From assembly GCF_018873765.1 (NCBI RefSeq), contig NC_057923.1, positions 60,692,593 to 60,756,592 of the forward strand: a DNA stretch of 64,000 nucleotides, read 5' to 3'. The notes beneath the pieces were generated by a model that saw nothing but the letters and a program-made list of their open reading frames with translations, was not told where the DNA came from and searched no databases. Below are positions 31,231 to 43,965 of this stretch, piece after piece; positions within the stretch are counted from its first letter, which is position 1; each line of letters begins with the position of its first letter. The position numbers were made by a program, and so were the translations under genes. This DNA is from Telopea speciosissima (taxonomy: Eukaryota > Streptophyta > Magnoliopsida > Proteales > Proteaceae).

Positions 31231-33659
31231 TTAAGAATAGAACTGGAAGAAAGTTTTCTCTCTCAGATCTCTCACCTCCTCCCCTCGTTTCTTTCATTAG
31301 CTGACTAGAGAATCTCTTTCCCCTCAAAAATTGTTGTGTCTTTGATATTGAGCTCAAGAAACTCAAAAATCAAAGCTTGAGCGATTTTATATTAATTTCT
31401 ATATTTTTTGGGGGAGAGGGGAGAATTGAATAGAATGGTGTATTGTAAGTTATATGCTTTCTCATTGAATTATAATAAAGAGATTAAGAAGAGAAGATAG
31501 AACTATGATACGGATTATAAGAAGAGAAGTGGATAAATGTGGATTAATTGAATCAATTGTCTATGATCATCGTATCCCCATGTTAAACCAAAAAAAAAAC
31601 GAAATTATGCTTGTGTTTTTGTTTGGTCAAATGTTCTTTGTGTCGGGGGTGTAAGTTGTGCTCAAACACTTGGGGGTGGGTAAAATGATTATCTTACCCC
31701 CTTGAATGATAGACCCATGTGTTTGGATGTAGACTGCGTTACGGCACAGAGAACATCACCCCTTTTTTTTTTTTTTTTTAGTAGATGAAATTATAATCAC
31801 ATGAACCACCCACCAATCCCAATCTGATGATTCTATGTTTGTTGTTGAAGAGATAATCGTAATCTCTTTAAGCTGTTTTTTTTCTTCACAAAGTAAATCA
31901 TATTAAGCAGAAGATGAGCTAGCTAATTAAGCTAACTGATGGGCATCATCATCAAACACCAAAGTAGAGGTAGAGAGCAAAAGTACTTCATCATTACAAC
32001 CTCAAGGAAACAGATAATTATTCTAACAGCTTTGTTATCAAAAAAATTAATTATTCTAACAGCTCACAGCTAACAGCTTTTTCTTTTACGTTTCTTGACT
32101 TTTGCTGGCTTTGGAGTTGTCCTTTGTTATGAGGCTTTTATTTTTAGTACACTCTCATTCAATTCAAAATGCTTCTGTCACTTCTCTTACTGGCTTTTAT
32201 TAATAAGAGAAGAATTCTCTTTCTTTAATTAGAGTCTTAATTTCTTTGATGAATGATGATGAATCCACTCCAATCTACCTCGTAATGGTCACCCACTCAC
32301 CCTAAACCTGCTCTTTTTTTTTGTGTACGTCGACGTCTTTGGGAAGAATGTACGGTTTAAGTGCGTGACAAAAGCAGCAAAGCTTATTGGGGAAGAGGGA
32401 GGCAGACTAGGCAGTATAGTTTACCCCTCAAGGTCTCCATCTTCCACATTAAAGATTTGTATTGATGGCAAGTTTTTAAAATTCGGGTTTTGGTTAGGTT
32501 TTCGATCATATTTTGATCGAGATCTAAAACTTTCTTCAGATTAATTCAAATTTTGGTTTCGTGGCATAGAAATTATTTTTTTACCTTAATTCTTGCTGTA
32601 CTATTTATTTTTGACATTCTAAAACCAATTCATGCATTAGTTTTATATAGAGAACACTAAAAATAATACTTGTGGTTTTGATTCAAGTATGATATTGTAT
32701 ATTGTTCTTGGACATGGTATCAAATAAAGTTTGATCGAAACATAACATTGTCATTATAAATCAAATTTAGACAATCTTGGATTTGTTAGAAATCTGTGTT
32801 TTGATAGCTTTCTAACAAGTTCAAGATTGTTTAAATCTAGTTTATATTGAAGGAGTTATTTATCGGTCAAACTTAATTTGGTGTGAGTAAATGTTGTCAA
32901 AATCGCTCTGAATGAAAATATTTTTTGGACATCAAAATAAATGAATATTTTACTGCACTTTTGGGTTTTAGCAATGTTTTATCATATTAAGATTTAAGAA
33001 ATTTTTAGATTTGAGAAAAAACCCCAGCATTAAAAAGTTGAAAATTGTTCTTACCGTCGTAAATCCAGTTTTTGTTCTTGAACTGAGAGATTGATTTTTT
33101 TTCTTTTAAAATTTGATTTTTTAACTATTTTTATTGGATTAAAATAGGGGGTATTTGCTTATTTATGAATAATACCTTAAGTAAATGAAATACAAATACA
33201 TTTCATTTACTTAAATGATATTAGGCATAAATAAGTGTATGTCCTGGTTTCTAGCCTGGTTACTGACATACTCAAATATCAACTATATTGGTTTCGAGCC
33301 AGGTTTTCCCAAGTTTTGATGGGCATAAGTGTCGAAACTTGCAAAATTACCAACATCTCAATCGAAACTGATCGAAACCATTGAATTTCGATAGAAACCC
33401 TGGATTTTTTAAAATCACCCTTCAATTTGTCTCGAAAACATGCGAAACCGAGTTAACTCGATGGTTTCGACAGGTTTGGAGTTCGCCTTCTATGATTGAT
33501 GGTAACTATGGTAATTATCCTTACCAAAAAAAAAAAAAAAAAAAAAACTATGGTAATTATCATGTGGGGCCATCTAAATGATACCTGTAAAGTTAAACTT
33601 AGAAATTGACATAGGACATCGGTCTTCGATTGATGGTTGGGACCACTGGTCGTAGTAGT
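31231..33659. other. Unassigned AT-rich DNA
   Basis: No gene recognised. Contains a family 2 MITE (31631-31762), a T run (31762-31778) and a poly-A run (about 33525-33546). Confidence 0.5.
31631..31762. mobile_element. MITE family 2, copy 1
   Basis: Inverted ends atgttctttgtgtcgggggt and, on the minus strand, ggggtgatgttctctgtgcc. Central part contains tacccccttgaatga. No coding sequence. Confidence 0.65.
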
Positions 33660-33790
33660 GTCTGGGGTATATTGGTCTCGAATTCAAGACCCCTTTTTCT
33701 CTATAGCCTGCAACAAATCAGATCTTTTCTGGAATAAGTGTTGGTCTTTCGTGGATCTGTTCCTTGTGGAGTGTCTAAATGACATTTATA
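33660..33790 (+). repeat. Dispersed repeat with B-box-like motif, copy 2
   Basis: Second copy of the 29070-29230 repeat (tctcgaattcaagacccc and tctggaataagtgttggtct). Confidence 0.45.
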
Positions 33791-34066
33791 GATGTCATTT
33801 AAAAGTTGACAACTTCTTTTAATTATCTCGTCATATTCCAAAAGTTTTTTAAATTATAAATATTAAAGAATTTTCTAGTTAGAAAAAAATGAATGCACTA
33901 TTAAAAGGGTAAACAAATAAAATTACAAATTATTTGACACCTTGAGAGGTATCAATTAAAATCCCATATCAAAATCTATCATTGTTTGACACATTTTCTT
34001 AGTACATATATGGAATGACAATATTTATGCTCAATGGAAAAAAATGTAGGGAAGTAGTTTTCAGAT

Positions 34067-34200
34067 CGAGAGTGTGGCCTATACCAGCATTCTCATGAGT
34101 CTATCTCTCTACACCTCAAAACAAAGGGGTAGAACTATCTTTTTATATGGAGAGGAGAGAGATAGACTCATGGGAGTGTTAGCGTAGACCACACTCTCGG
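34067..34200. mobile_element. MITE family 1, copy 2
   Basis: A near-perfect hairpin. The left arm reads cgagagtgtggcctatacca; the right arm on the minus strand reads ccgagagtgtggtctacgct. Pairing extends about 45 bp through atgagtctatctctct. It is the best-preserved copy in the window. Confidence 0.85.
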
Positions 34201-34237
34201 ACATAATTCTTTTTTTCATAAAGGTATTATACTTTAA

Positions 34238-34375
34238 GGGAGAATGTTTTCTGTGCTGCAGCGCAGCCTGTGCCCAGGCACATGGGCAGCCTGTGCAGGG
34301 GGGCAGGGTGGTCATTGCGTCCAACCCCCATGTGCCTGGGCGCAGGCTGCGCTGTGGCATAGAGAACAGCACCCC
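34238..34375. mobile_element. MITE family 2, copy 2
   Basis: Hairpin of about 138 bp. The left arm reads gggagaatgttttctgtgct and gcgcagcctg; the right arm on the minus strand reads ggggtgctgttctctatgcc and gcgcagcctg. GC-rich against an AT-rich surround. Confidence 0.85.
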
Positions 34376-34556
34376 ATACTTTAAATAGTAAAAAAGTAAA
34401 GTTACAAATTATTTACAGGGGTGTTAATAACAAAAAGTGTGTTAATTATTTGACAAATTATCAAATATATTAGAGTAAAGTGGATAGTTATGTATGGTTA
34501 CTCTTAACTATCATAACCACTCTTTTAATAGTATAGCCATCTATTCAAGAGTATGG

Positions 34557-34674
34557 CCTACACCAATGCGCTTTGTATCTATCCCTTTCCTCTGGTAATA
34601 GGGGCAGATATGTCATTTCAAAGGGAGAAGAGAGAGACAAGCTCATTGAGAGCACTAGCATAGGCCACACTTCC
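34557..34674. mobile_element. MITE family 1, copy 3
   Basis: Ends aagagtatggcctacaccaa and, on the minus strand, gaagtgtggcctatgctagt. More diverged than the 34067 copy. Confidence 0.7.
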
Positions 34675-35089
34675 AAACCGTAAACATTTTTCCTTATTTT
34701 AAATAAGGTGCAAGCATGTTTTGGAAGACTTTGAACATGTCTCCTACTTTATTTTACTTTCGAGGAAGAAATACATGTACACCACAAAAACACATCCCTC
34801 TCAATAAATACCACCACTACTAGCTAAATTATGAGCTATTAGCGTTTTTATATTTCTAGTAACATATTCTACCAAAAAAAATATTTCTAGTAACATAATG
34901 AAATGAAATGGAACTAAATTGAAATTAGGAAAAACTAATCTCTTCAAGAAGAATAAAAAAAAATTCAATTATTGTAGCAATTGTTCTTGCAATTAGTTAA
35001 GCATTCAGCCACAAATACGTGTAAAAAAAAATTTAAAAAGAAAATAAAAAACAGAAAGCCCACTTTAAATTTTAGGCTGTTGAGGAGGT

Positions 35090-35575
35090 CAATTATTTTT
35101 GCCTTTATTTGGGAATAATCCCACGTCATCTAATTTTTGGTGCCTAGAATGACTTTATATCTAATCGCTTAAGCTTTTGACTTGCATAATTCAACAACTT
35201 TTTTAATAACCCTTCTTAGCTAATATGAGTATGGATGAAAATTTAAAAAAAAAATAAAAATTAGCACTTAAGACATATGCTTAACCATAGTCAACTAAAA
35301 ATGTAAACGTCGTTTAAGATGTCAAATAGTTTTCTTTTATTGGCGAATAATCTCATATCATCTAAGTTTTTAGGACTTCAATGACTTCAGATACTATTGA
35401 TCGAGCCACTCCATCTAATCGCTTAAGTTTTTGACTTGTAAAATTCAACAATTTTTTTAACAATCCCACTTCTCACTCAATATAAATATCTAAGAATTTT
35501 TTTTAAAAAAAAATTAAGACTTAAAATGCATGCCTAACCAAAGTCAACTAATGATGTAAATGCCCATCAAATCCC
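35090..35575 (+). repeat. Tandem duplication of about 245 bp
   Basis: Two diverged direct copies (about 35090-35325 and 35330-35575). Shared landmarks are ctaatcgcttaag(c/t)ttttgactt, aattcaacaa(c/t)tttttt, and agtcaacta followed by atgtaaa. Confidence 0.8.
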
Positions 35576-35814
35576 AAACAAAATACAATTCGAAAATACA
35601 ACGTGAAGTTTCCTCTAGGTTTTTCAACAGAAAATATAATCGAAAATATTAATGCATTGTAGGTCATACAACTGAGATAACAAAAGCTGTGCGTCTAGCT
35701 TCTACTTACAAGGACCATCAATAAATTTGGGGCTGAGTGAAAGTCATTTTGTCTCTTAACATTTAAAAAGAAAACATAAAATAAAGGACAATGTTTTCTT
35801 CCACACATAGAGGA

Positions 35815-35930
35815 CAGTTCACAAATCTCTCTTAGGGTTTTAGTATGTTTCAAAATACCCTCACAATGCCCATTCCCACCCTCTTCTACCCCTTAGTGAA
35901 TGGCATTTACCGTGGGTGGAGGGAAACTCG
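35815..35930. repeat. Dispersed repeat, copy 1 of an inverted pair
   Basis: Matches 58775-58905 in the opposite orientation (shared ttttagtatgttt, aaaataccctc and acaaatctct). No family recognised. Confidence 0.6.
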
Positions 35931-36151
35931 ATTCTTAAATTAAATGATCCAAATAAGGTAGTCTTTTTGCTAGGAACAATCTTTCCAATCCATCAAAGTA
36001 CAGAATATGATAATTGGCAGGCTCAAAATAAGCCCTGGCTTGGTGATCTTAGCTTCCAATGAACTCACTCTATATCCACCCGGGTGTAGGATTAAATAGT
36101 TGAATGTGCAAAAGTTCCTAGTATCCAAATAACCCAAATAAAGGTGTAGGC

Positions 36152-36306
36152 TGTTGGGACTCTAGATTCCACGTAGAAGGCGGAAGTAATAATTTTACAT
36201 CCGATGTGAGTAACCCGATGTGAAGACTTATAAGTACTTGGATACCTTCTCCTCAATGACTATCTTTTAAAGATAGTTATACCAAAATCCTAAAAAGTGG
36301 TATCAG
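36152..36306 (+). mobile_element. LTR relic with primer-binding site
   Basis: Starts tgttgggactctagattcca; at 36298-36306 it ends with tggtatcag, the initiator Met-tRNA primer-binding core. The following 100 bp repeat the gcagaagtaaa/gaatgtgagt motifs of the LTR. No coding domain follows. Confidence 0.4.
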
Positions 36307-36586
36307 AAACAATTTTGTCACAACATGGTAACTCAGGTGTACCTACTTAGGCACCCACTCCTTGTGGAAAGCAGAAGTAAAAATCCTACAACGAATGTGA
36401 GTGGGATACTATGAACATAATGAAAACTTCTTTAATCATCTTCAACTATGAACATAAAATTAACTTAGAAAACTCATTAAACATAGTAAATAGATTTTGA
36501 GAAAGAGTTCTCTGCCTGGGAGCATCGCCCTAGCATGAGGACCAATGAAATTGTGCATGGAAGCATCAACGTGCACGGGATTTCTA

Positions 36587-38500
36587 CCTTTCATGGGCGA
36601 AGGGCGATCATTTCACCCCATCATATGTTTGGTGCAAGAGTGTACTCCGGACCGAGTCCTTTTTCCTGTAGATTTTACTTCACTTTTCAACCAAAGTGAA
36701 GTAAATTTCAATAGCAATTTTAACAACAGAGAAATTTTTACATCATTTTTCCACAGAGTATCTAAAATGTAATTATTCTCAATTATGCTATTGCTTTTTC
36801 TTTTTTAAAATTTTTTCCTCATCTTCTACCCGAATTTTTTTTTTCCCCCTCATCTTATTTTACTTCCTAAATAGATGAAGCCATTAGGAGTGGAGGGAAC
36901 CCAAAAACAAAATTTGGAAATAAATAAAACATCTAGTTGTTTGTGTAAATAATCAAGTATATTAGAAGCTATGCTGCTTTATGCTTAATATTACTTGTGA
37001 ATGAGGTTAATTTGCCGTTATTAATACAGCTACTTAATTTAAATATTTAATGGAAGATCACTTGAAAGAAGGGTTACCACCCAGCTCCATATTTAAAAAG
37101 AAATGTTAGTGAGAATGTTGTTTGTGTAATTTATTGCTTTCATGGTTACTATGGAAACAGTTCTGGAGTACAACTACACAGAGCATCTATGTCTGGCTTC
37201 ATGAAGACTACTATTGAAACCAATTGATGAGATTGTTAATGCATAATTTTAACATATGGTTATAAAGAGTGAGATTATTAGAGTGTTTAACTTAAGCCAA
37301 CTTTTACCAAAAAAGAAACTTAAAAGCCAACTATATTACACCAAAGAAGAAAAAAAAAACCAATTTTATAACATTGGCCTTTGGGTGGTATTGAAGATAA
37401 GGGTGTCAATTTGTGATCGGAATCACGAACCATCTCAATTTTGACCCTTTAAAATGTTAAATTGAGGTGTCTCATTACTAAATGGGCTAGATCTAGGAGC
37501 TGATTTTGAGACCTATTATTAAATGAGATGGGTTTTCCACCTAGCCTAGAATTGGAAGACCAATAAGTAACCAACTAGTACTAGAACTGCCATGATCCGT
37601 TTAAGATACATATTTACTTATTTAAGGTAAGTTAATACTTACTCGTTTGTACTTGTCGATAGTTACTGACATGTATCATATCTGTAAGGTAAGGATGGAA
37701 TACAAATTAATATAGATTCATACAGTTTGATAATAAATCCATACGGCTCGATACTAATCAATACACTTGATATTTATCGATAATTATCTTATAAAAAGAT
37801 TTGTGGTAGCGATTTGAGATGGGGATTCTATTGTTACATGAAAAATAATTCTAACCAAGCAAAATACAAATTGTTTCGATCATTACACTTCCACAAATAT
37901 CAGATTGAAGTATCTAATCTGCGTGAGGTAAGTATGAAAACCTAATTTTCTTTTTTTTTTTTGTGCTCGGAATCAATTGAATAAAACAAAAGAATATGAT
38001 AATTGATTTGTAATTTTTTGACCATATACAATACTATACATCTTTTAAATCAATTTTCTAACAAGAATTATATTGTAATTACAAAGAAAAACTAAAGATT
38101 ATGTGTTTGAACCATTTAGAAATAAAAATAACCAAAGATTATGGATTTGATTCCTTAAAGGGATTTTTTTTTTTGGGTTGAAGATTCCTTACGGATCAGA
38201 ATTGATAAATATTGCAGAGCCATGATCACATACATGCGTCGACTGTTGAAAGAGACACTCGATCACAGTCTCACACACCACGATCTTTTATTATAAAAGT
38301 CTAATCTCATCTCATTGGATAGATAAAATCCATCCAATATGATGGAGAGGACATATAATAATAAGAGATATGATATGATTGATGAAAGATGTCCACTCAT
38401 AATGTCAATGTCCACTTCAACAGTCAAATCCACCTAACACAAAATCACAGAAAAGATTACATGCCCCCAATATTAAAACAAGATGGGGTACCATTTCACT
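36587..38500 (+). repeat. Duplicated block, copy B2
   Basis: Matches 21926-23927 over its whole length, with small indels, from tttcatgggcg to the ggtaccatttc end. High similarity persists even in AT-rich spacer. It has about 120 bp (around 38310-38405) that copy A lacks. Confidence 0.85.
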
Positions 38501-38689
38501 TGACCCTGACACTTCCAGAACAATAATAACGCCTAATATTGTGGATCTTTATCCTGCAAATTTTTATCAGGTCCTGGTGTCTTATGCATGTCCCTAACAA
38601 GGGGCGCAATGATGATTTCACCTCTGTCCAAGTGGGGTCTATTTTTTTTATTATAGGCACTAGGCGCATGATTCTAAGTATCCGTATTG

Positions 38690-38940
38690 TATCGCTCTTA
38701 TCAGACGATTCGTACCGGTTTTACTAGTTATCGATACTGATATCATATTAATATCGTATCGGTAATACGGTATAGACAAGGGGGTAAAATGATTAGAAAA
38801 CACATTTTTAAAGGGAATTCAGGGGTGACTTTGTCCGATACAGCTGATCCAGGCCGATACCATATCGATATCGTATTGATTTTACGTGTTGCCGATACCC
38901 GTTTCAATACCATGCACTAAAACCATGTTTAGGGGGAATT
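38690..38940. repeat. CGATA-rich dispersed repeat
   Basis: Contains many short gata(c/t)cg(g/a)tat motifs (tatcgatactgatatc, atatcgtatcggtaatac). Related segments occur at 39000-39180, 40260-40530, 50040-50530 and 56720-56940. Confidence 0.6.
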
Positions 38941-40259
38941 GCAGGCGATAATTTTCCCTAACATTGTTAGGTGTCAATTGGTCGATTTGGTTTTATCGAT
39001 TTCGGTATTGAAATGAGTGAGTTCAAAACTTGAATTAATAAGGATGCACCGATTTTGATTTGGCTTGGTTTCGATTTCTTATTAGTTTCTCTTAATGGTT
39101 TACTATCGGTTTGATTTCGATTTACCATGTAAATATATTACTAAGATCAGTTTTGGTGCGATCCGATTTGGTTTCTATATCACAAAAACCCAGCTCGAAA
39201 CATGATCCATTAAGCTGTTTAAGCCCTTCTCCACTTAATATGTTATAAAGTTTTAGTCTTACCTTACTTTGTTTAAGCCCTTCTCCACTTAATTTACCCC
39301 CCCAAAAAAAATACATACATCTCCACTTAATACCTTAATATTTTGAATTGGATCCTAAAACAGTATTTTATAGGACATCCCACTATATTTAATATAGGCA
39401 AGAGATTAAAATCTAGTCATATGACCCCACGTTTGATTTCATGAAGGTGGGACAGTAATGTTAAGTGCCCGTGTGCCCTACGCATAAGGGCTACATGATC
39501 AGGTAACATTCGTTTTTTTCTTTTAAATATTAATATTAATAAAGAAGCAAAATCTATCTTGAATGTATTTTCATGAACCATTTGACTATTATAGAACCAC
39601 ATGACCAAGTAGCATTCTTTTTCTCATTTAATATAATACATAAGTAAAATCATCTTGGATGTATCATCATGAACTATTAGATTATTTGGGATCTTAAATG
39701 TGTTTTTAAGGGTTATCTCCACCTTATTTCCACTTAATAATCTAAGATTTAAGAAAAAAAAAAAAGGTACTTAAATTAAACTTCAAACTCTCAAGTGATT
39801 AATAGAAACAAAATTTTAAAAATTAAAAGCTGGAGTGAAGGAAGATGTAATTGAACATGAACATGAACATGAGTGGAGAATCAACTACACTTCCCAAGAG
39901 ATAGAGAGATATGTATAATTTAAGTACCTCAAGACTTGGAAGATCTAATTGAACATGAACATGAGTGGAGAATCAACTACAATTCCGAAGAGATAGATTT
40001 GTATAATTTAAGTAACTCAAGACTTCACTTTTCAAGAAAATAATTGCCCACCAATTAGTCAAATTAAAGAGAGATCCAAACCCCACTACTACTGCTACTA
40101 CTACTCGTCACATCGATCAAACCCAACCTCAAAAGACCAAACAATAAAAATAGTAATATTTTCCCTATTTCAATATAGTAACAACCAACTGTTATACATA
40201 TCTGTCATACGGTCAAACATTTGGTGGGTCCATTAAAATGCTTTTATTCCCTATAGTAG
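38941..40259. other. Unassigned AT-rich DNA with local tandem repeats
   Basis: Includes a repeated tttaagcccttctccactta at 39218 and 39274, and the tandem at 39838-40026. No gene recognised. Confidence 0.5.
39838..40026 (+). repeat. Tandem duplication of about 95 bp
   Basis: Two direct copies sharing gaacatgagtggagaatcaa, a gagata tract and gtataatttaagta. The first has an extra aacatg hexamer. Confidence 0.9.
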
Positions 40260-40530
40260 ATCCATGGTTTTAGTACACGGTATCAAAACGGGTATCGAGT
40301 GAATTTATAGATTGATACGGTATTAGATCGGTATCAATATGGATCATTTGTATCAAATAAATTTGTCTCTAATTCTCCTTAAAATATAGATTTATTGATT
40401 ATTTTATCCTTTATTTGTATCGTTTCACTGATACGATATCAATATAATATCAAAATTAATCACTTGCAAAATCGATATGTATTGCCTGATGATATGATAC
40501 CGATAGCTCAAGCCATTGATTAGACCACCT
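40260..40530. repeat. CGATA-rich dispersed repeat, second copy
   Basis: Has tatcaaaacgggtatcgagt and the shared centre attttatcctttatttg, also present at 56830-56850 as attttatcctttgtttg. Confidence 0.6.
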
Positions 40531-41683
40531 TGTTTTGTTCTGCATGCGAGCTTAAAAAGTCTTCACTGTTCCACCTTAATTGTGAGAGGAGAGTTATGAC
40601 TTTTGCTTACCTTGATGGAGATGTTGATTTTTCACAAATAGTTGGTTTACCCACACCACCATCACCACCACCACCACCACAGCACCCGGAAACGGAAATG
40701 GTTGGGACTTAGTGGTGGACCAGTCACTGGTGGAGTAGACGAGGAGAAGTGGTGGAGTAATATTACTAAGAAGAGTGGAGACACCACCACCACCACTATC
40801 AGTCACACCCATCCACCTGTTGCCGGGGATCAAGCAAGTTGATGGGGGATTGGATGACACTGTTTCAAATGGACTCATTTGCAAGAAAGAGAGGCACACT
40901 GTCCGCATACGGTAAGCTAAGGAACAACATCACTGTAGGCATGAGACAGAATTTTATACAAGAGGGACAATATCATTTCAAAGCGGGAAGAGAGAGATGT
41001 TAAGAAAACAATGCCCAGAATTACGATTTGCAGAAGAAAACGAAAAAAAGAAAAAGAAAACATACAACACACAACACCAAAGATTTACGTGGTTCATTCT
41101 TAAGATGGGAAGTTATGTCCATGGCCGAACAATAGAATAGATTTCACAATCTTTTGGAAATGTTACAAACCTCTCTACAGACTACAGCCTTCCCAGAGAT
41201 AAAAACATTATATAGAGAAATTGAACCTGTGAAAGTACAGAAATACCCTCAGATCCAAAAATGTCAAATCGAACAGGGTTGGACCAAAACATAATATATA
41301 TCTCAAAATATTTTTTTTTGAAGATCTTGACGAACGCAACACAACACATTACCTTTGGCAATGATGTACGTCATTTTTCAGCAATTCGACATTGTTTCGA
41401 GGCTGAAACGATCCTTCGAAGATTCCAACCGCACTTTCTAGACCAAAATCAAGCTTCACCAATAACAAGAGATAGCTAAAACGGATGCTTGTTTGTGGTA
41501 TACCAAGAATGTACCCAGCTTTTTCCCTTGGAAAAGTTTAGATTATGAAAGTTTAGGCTTAGTATTTTTTTTTTGTTGTTGGACCGAAAAGAAAAACTGA
41601 AATTAAACATGGTTAGGTACAGAAATATGACCTCTAGCTATGTCCTACTTGTGGGGCAAAGTTTTGACCTTTTTCATGACCTG
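40531..41683. other. Unassigned DNA left of the copia element
   Basis: A CAC/CCA-rich simple repeat lies at 40650-40685 and again near 40783-40795. The LTR-like segment at 41001-41480 is listed separately. No gene recognised. Confidence 0.4.
41001..41480. mobile_element. Solo-LTR-like repeat, copy 2
   Basis: Layout shared with 30906-31230 (aacaatgcccagaattacga, gatttacgtggttc, then a tatataga core). No internal region or target duplication seen. Confidence 0.45.
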
Positions 41684-41943
41684 TGAAAGACCAAGTCAAA
41701 CACAGGTGAACGTTGGCTCTCCTAATCTCCAGCAGTCTCTCACAGTTGGAGATAAGAATCCATCTCCTACAATCTCTCAACTAGAGATAAGATAATAATC
41801 CCCTTCCCGTTGTTGTAACAACAATTCAAAATACAAATTGTAACTATCTCTACGGAGATATTTCTTGTACAAATTCTATAAATACAGAACTCAACCTCAT
41901 TGGTTGAGCAAGCTTTACAAACCACTTCCGCATATCACTTTCA
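41684..41943 (+). repeat. 5' LTR of the copia element
   Basis: TG...CA ends, with a TATA-like ctataaata at about 41876 that would drive transcription. Contains short inverted motifs around ggagataa/ttatctc. Confidence 0.97.
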
Positions 41944-42013
41944 TGGTATCAGTCGCCTTCTATTAAGATCCGTTCCTTTATTTTTATTTTTTTTCTCTTT
42001 CTTTCAAAACCCA

Positions 42014-42975
42014 ATGGCCAATACCAACAACACTTCTAATCCTTTCCCAATTACAAATCTGTCCAATCTAGTGTCTGTCAAACTAGATGGCACGAACTAC
42101 CTTCTTTGGAAAGAACAACTTGAATCAATCTTCATCTCTTCTGATCTTATGGGCCATATAGATGGCTCTGTCACAGCACCAACCACTCAAGTTCAACCAA
42201 CAGATCCTGAATCTACCACACTAATACCCAATCCTGCATATCACTTATGGAGGAAAACCGATCATTTTGTACGTGCTTGCATTAACGCTACACTTGATCA
42301 ATCACTCTCATCTCACATCCTTGGTCTCACCTCTCGCAAAACAAGTGTGGGATGCTCTTGAAGAATTATTTCGCATCACCAATCGCACAAAAATCCTATC
42401 TCGCGTGATGAGCTTCTAACAATCAACAAAGGAAGCTCCACCATCACTCGAATATCTCGCAAAAGGTAAAGTCTCTTGCTGATTCACTTGCCGCCGTCGA
42501 TGATCGAGTGAAGGATTCTGAACTAGTTGGCTATACTCTAAATGGCCTTGGACTGGATTATACTACCTTTGTCATAACTATGGAGAACATGAATCCTCCA
42601 GTTAAGTTCAATGAACTGCGAGCAAAGTTACTCACTCATGAGCAACGTCTACGTAAAGGCTATGGTAATCACTCAACTTCATCTGTTGATTCCCACATTG
42701 CACTTTACAATACTGATACGGCTCGTAAGTTCAAGCCTTGTGGCAATGGTAATCCAAGGTACCAACAAACCCACACTCCCACCAACCCATCACCACGACC
42801 TAATCAAACCACAACCCAATCCATTCCATTTCAGCAATCACCCACCCACCCTACCCACCAAAACCAACGTCCATCATCACCAGCCACATCACAAATCAAA
42901 TGTCAAATATGTGCCAAATTTGGACATACCGCAAGTAAGTGTTTCTTCGGTACTCCACAGAAGCGATTGCACTAG
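42014..42975 (+). pseudogene. copia gag, frameshifted
   Basis: Starts MANTNNTSNPF at 42014. VKLDGTNYLLWKEQL and the following residues match the copia gag (UBN2-like) domain. Frame is lost near 42340 (before VWDAL) and again between 42445 and 42500, with stops in each frame, then resumes at 42508 with KDSELVGYTLNGLG. A CCHC zinc knuckle, CQICAKFGHTASKC, is intact at about 42901-42942. It would form the capsid-nucleocapsid of the particle; as written only fragments can be translated. Confidence 0.9.
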
Positions 42976-43952
42976 CACCTCAAACCAATCCTTATGTTGG
43001 TCTTCATTCAAGATCATCATCAAAGGCACCAAACTCTGCGTACAATAATGATGCTCAATGGATACCAGATTTGGGTGCTACATCTCATATGACATTTGAT
43101 CCAGCCCAACTACAACAGTCCAATCCTTACAACGGTGAAGACCAAGTGTCTGTTGGTAATGGTAAGCGTATCTCAATCTCTCACACTGGTACTGCCATTT
43201 TACCAACAAAATTGACACCTTTGAAACTCCAAAATGTGTTGGTTGTTCCACAAATTGCAAGGAGTTTACTTTCAATTTCTCAGTTAACCAAGGATAATAA
43301 TTGCTCCGTTGAATTCTTTCCATGGGGTTTTTCTGTCAAGGACCTGCAATCAGGTACAACTCTAATGACGGGACCAATCAGGGATAATCTCTACACATGG
43401 CCGAACCTTTCAGGAGGAGATATGGCACTCTATAGCTCCACCGTACCAGCAACAACTTGGCATCATCGGCTAGGCCATTCATCATCAAAAATTCTTCATC
43501 AAATAAGAGCTTCGGATCCTTCTTTAGCAATTCCGCTAGTCAAGAATAATACTGTGTGTGCCTCTTGTCAAATGGGTAGAAGTTGCAAATTGCCATTCAG
43601 TCAGTCTGGTCAAGCATCACAGCCTTTGGAACTTGTCCATTGTGATTTATGGGGACCCACTAGACACTATTCCAATAGTGGTTTTAATTCTTACATAATT
43701 TTTATTGATGATTTCAGTAGATTTACATGGTTTTATCCATTGCGATTCAAATCTGAAGCTCTACAGTGTTTTCAACATTTCAAGAAAATGGCTGAAAATA
43801 TACACAAGTCAACAATCAAATATTTCCAAAGTGATGGAGCCTTAGAGCTCACCAAAGGGGTGTTTCAAGCCCATCTTGATGACTGTGGCATTCTTCCAAG
43901 AATCTCTTGCCCACACACACTGAGCAAAATGGTGTCTCGAAAGGAAGCATAG
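42955..43952 (+). pseudogene. copia protease and integrase region, mutated
   Basis: The frame continues from gag after another shift near 42960. The aspartic protease motif reads DLGATSHMT at about 43068; the family consensus is D(S/T)GA, so the residue after the catalytic Asp is Leu. Integrase follows: the HHCC zinc domain (HHRLGH near 43460, CASCQMG near 43558), the first catalytic Asp in HCDLWGP near 43640, and the second in QSDGALE near 43828, where the usual NGGEF is altered. The region with the third catalytic residue is lost to a frameshift near 43915. Confidence 0.9.
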
Positions 43953-43965
43953 ACACATTACGGAA

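Larger units (their letters stand above)
34675..36586. other. Unassigned AT-rich DNA with tandem repeat and LTR relic
   Basis: Apart from the tandem repeat at 35090-35575, the repeat at 35815-35930 and the LTR-like segment at 36152-36306, nothing was recognised. Confidence 0.5.

Noticed and set aside
40642..40842. Poly-His open frame ([10 protein letters not shown])
   Set aside because: It is a translated CAC/CCA simple repeat with no other protein feature; the other strand gives poly-Val.
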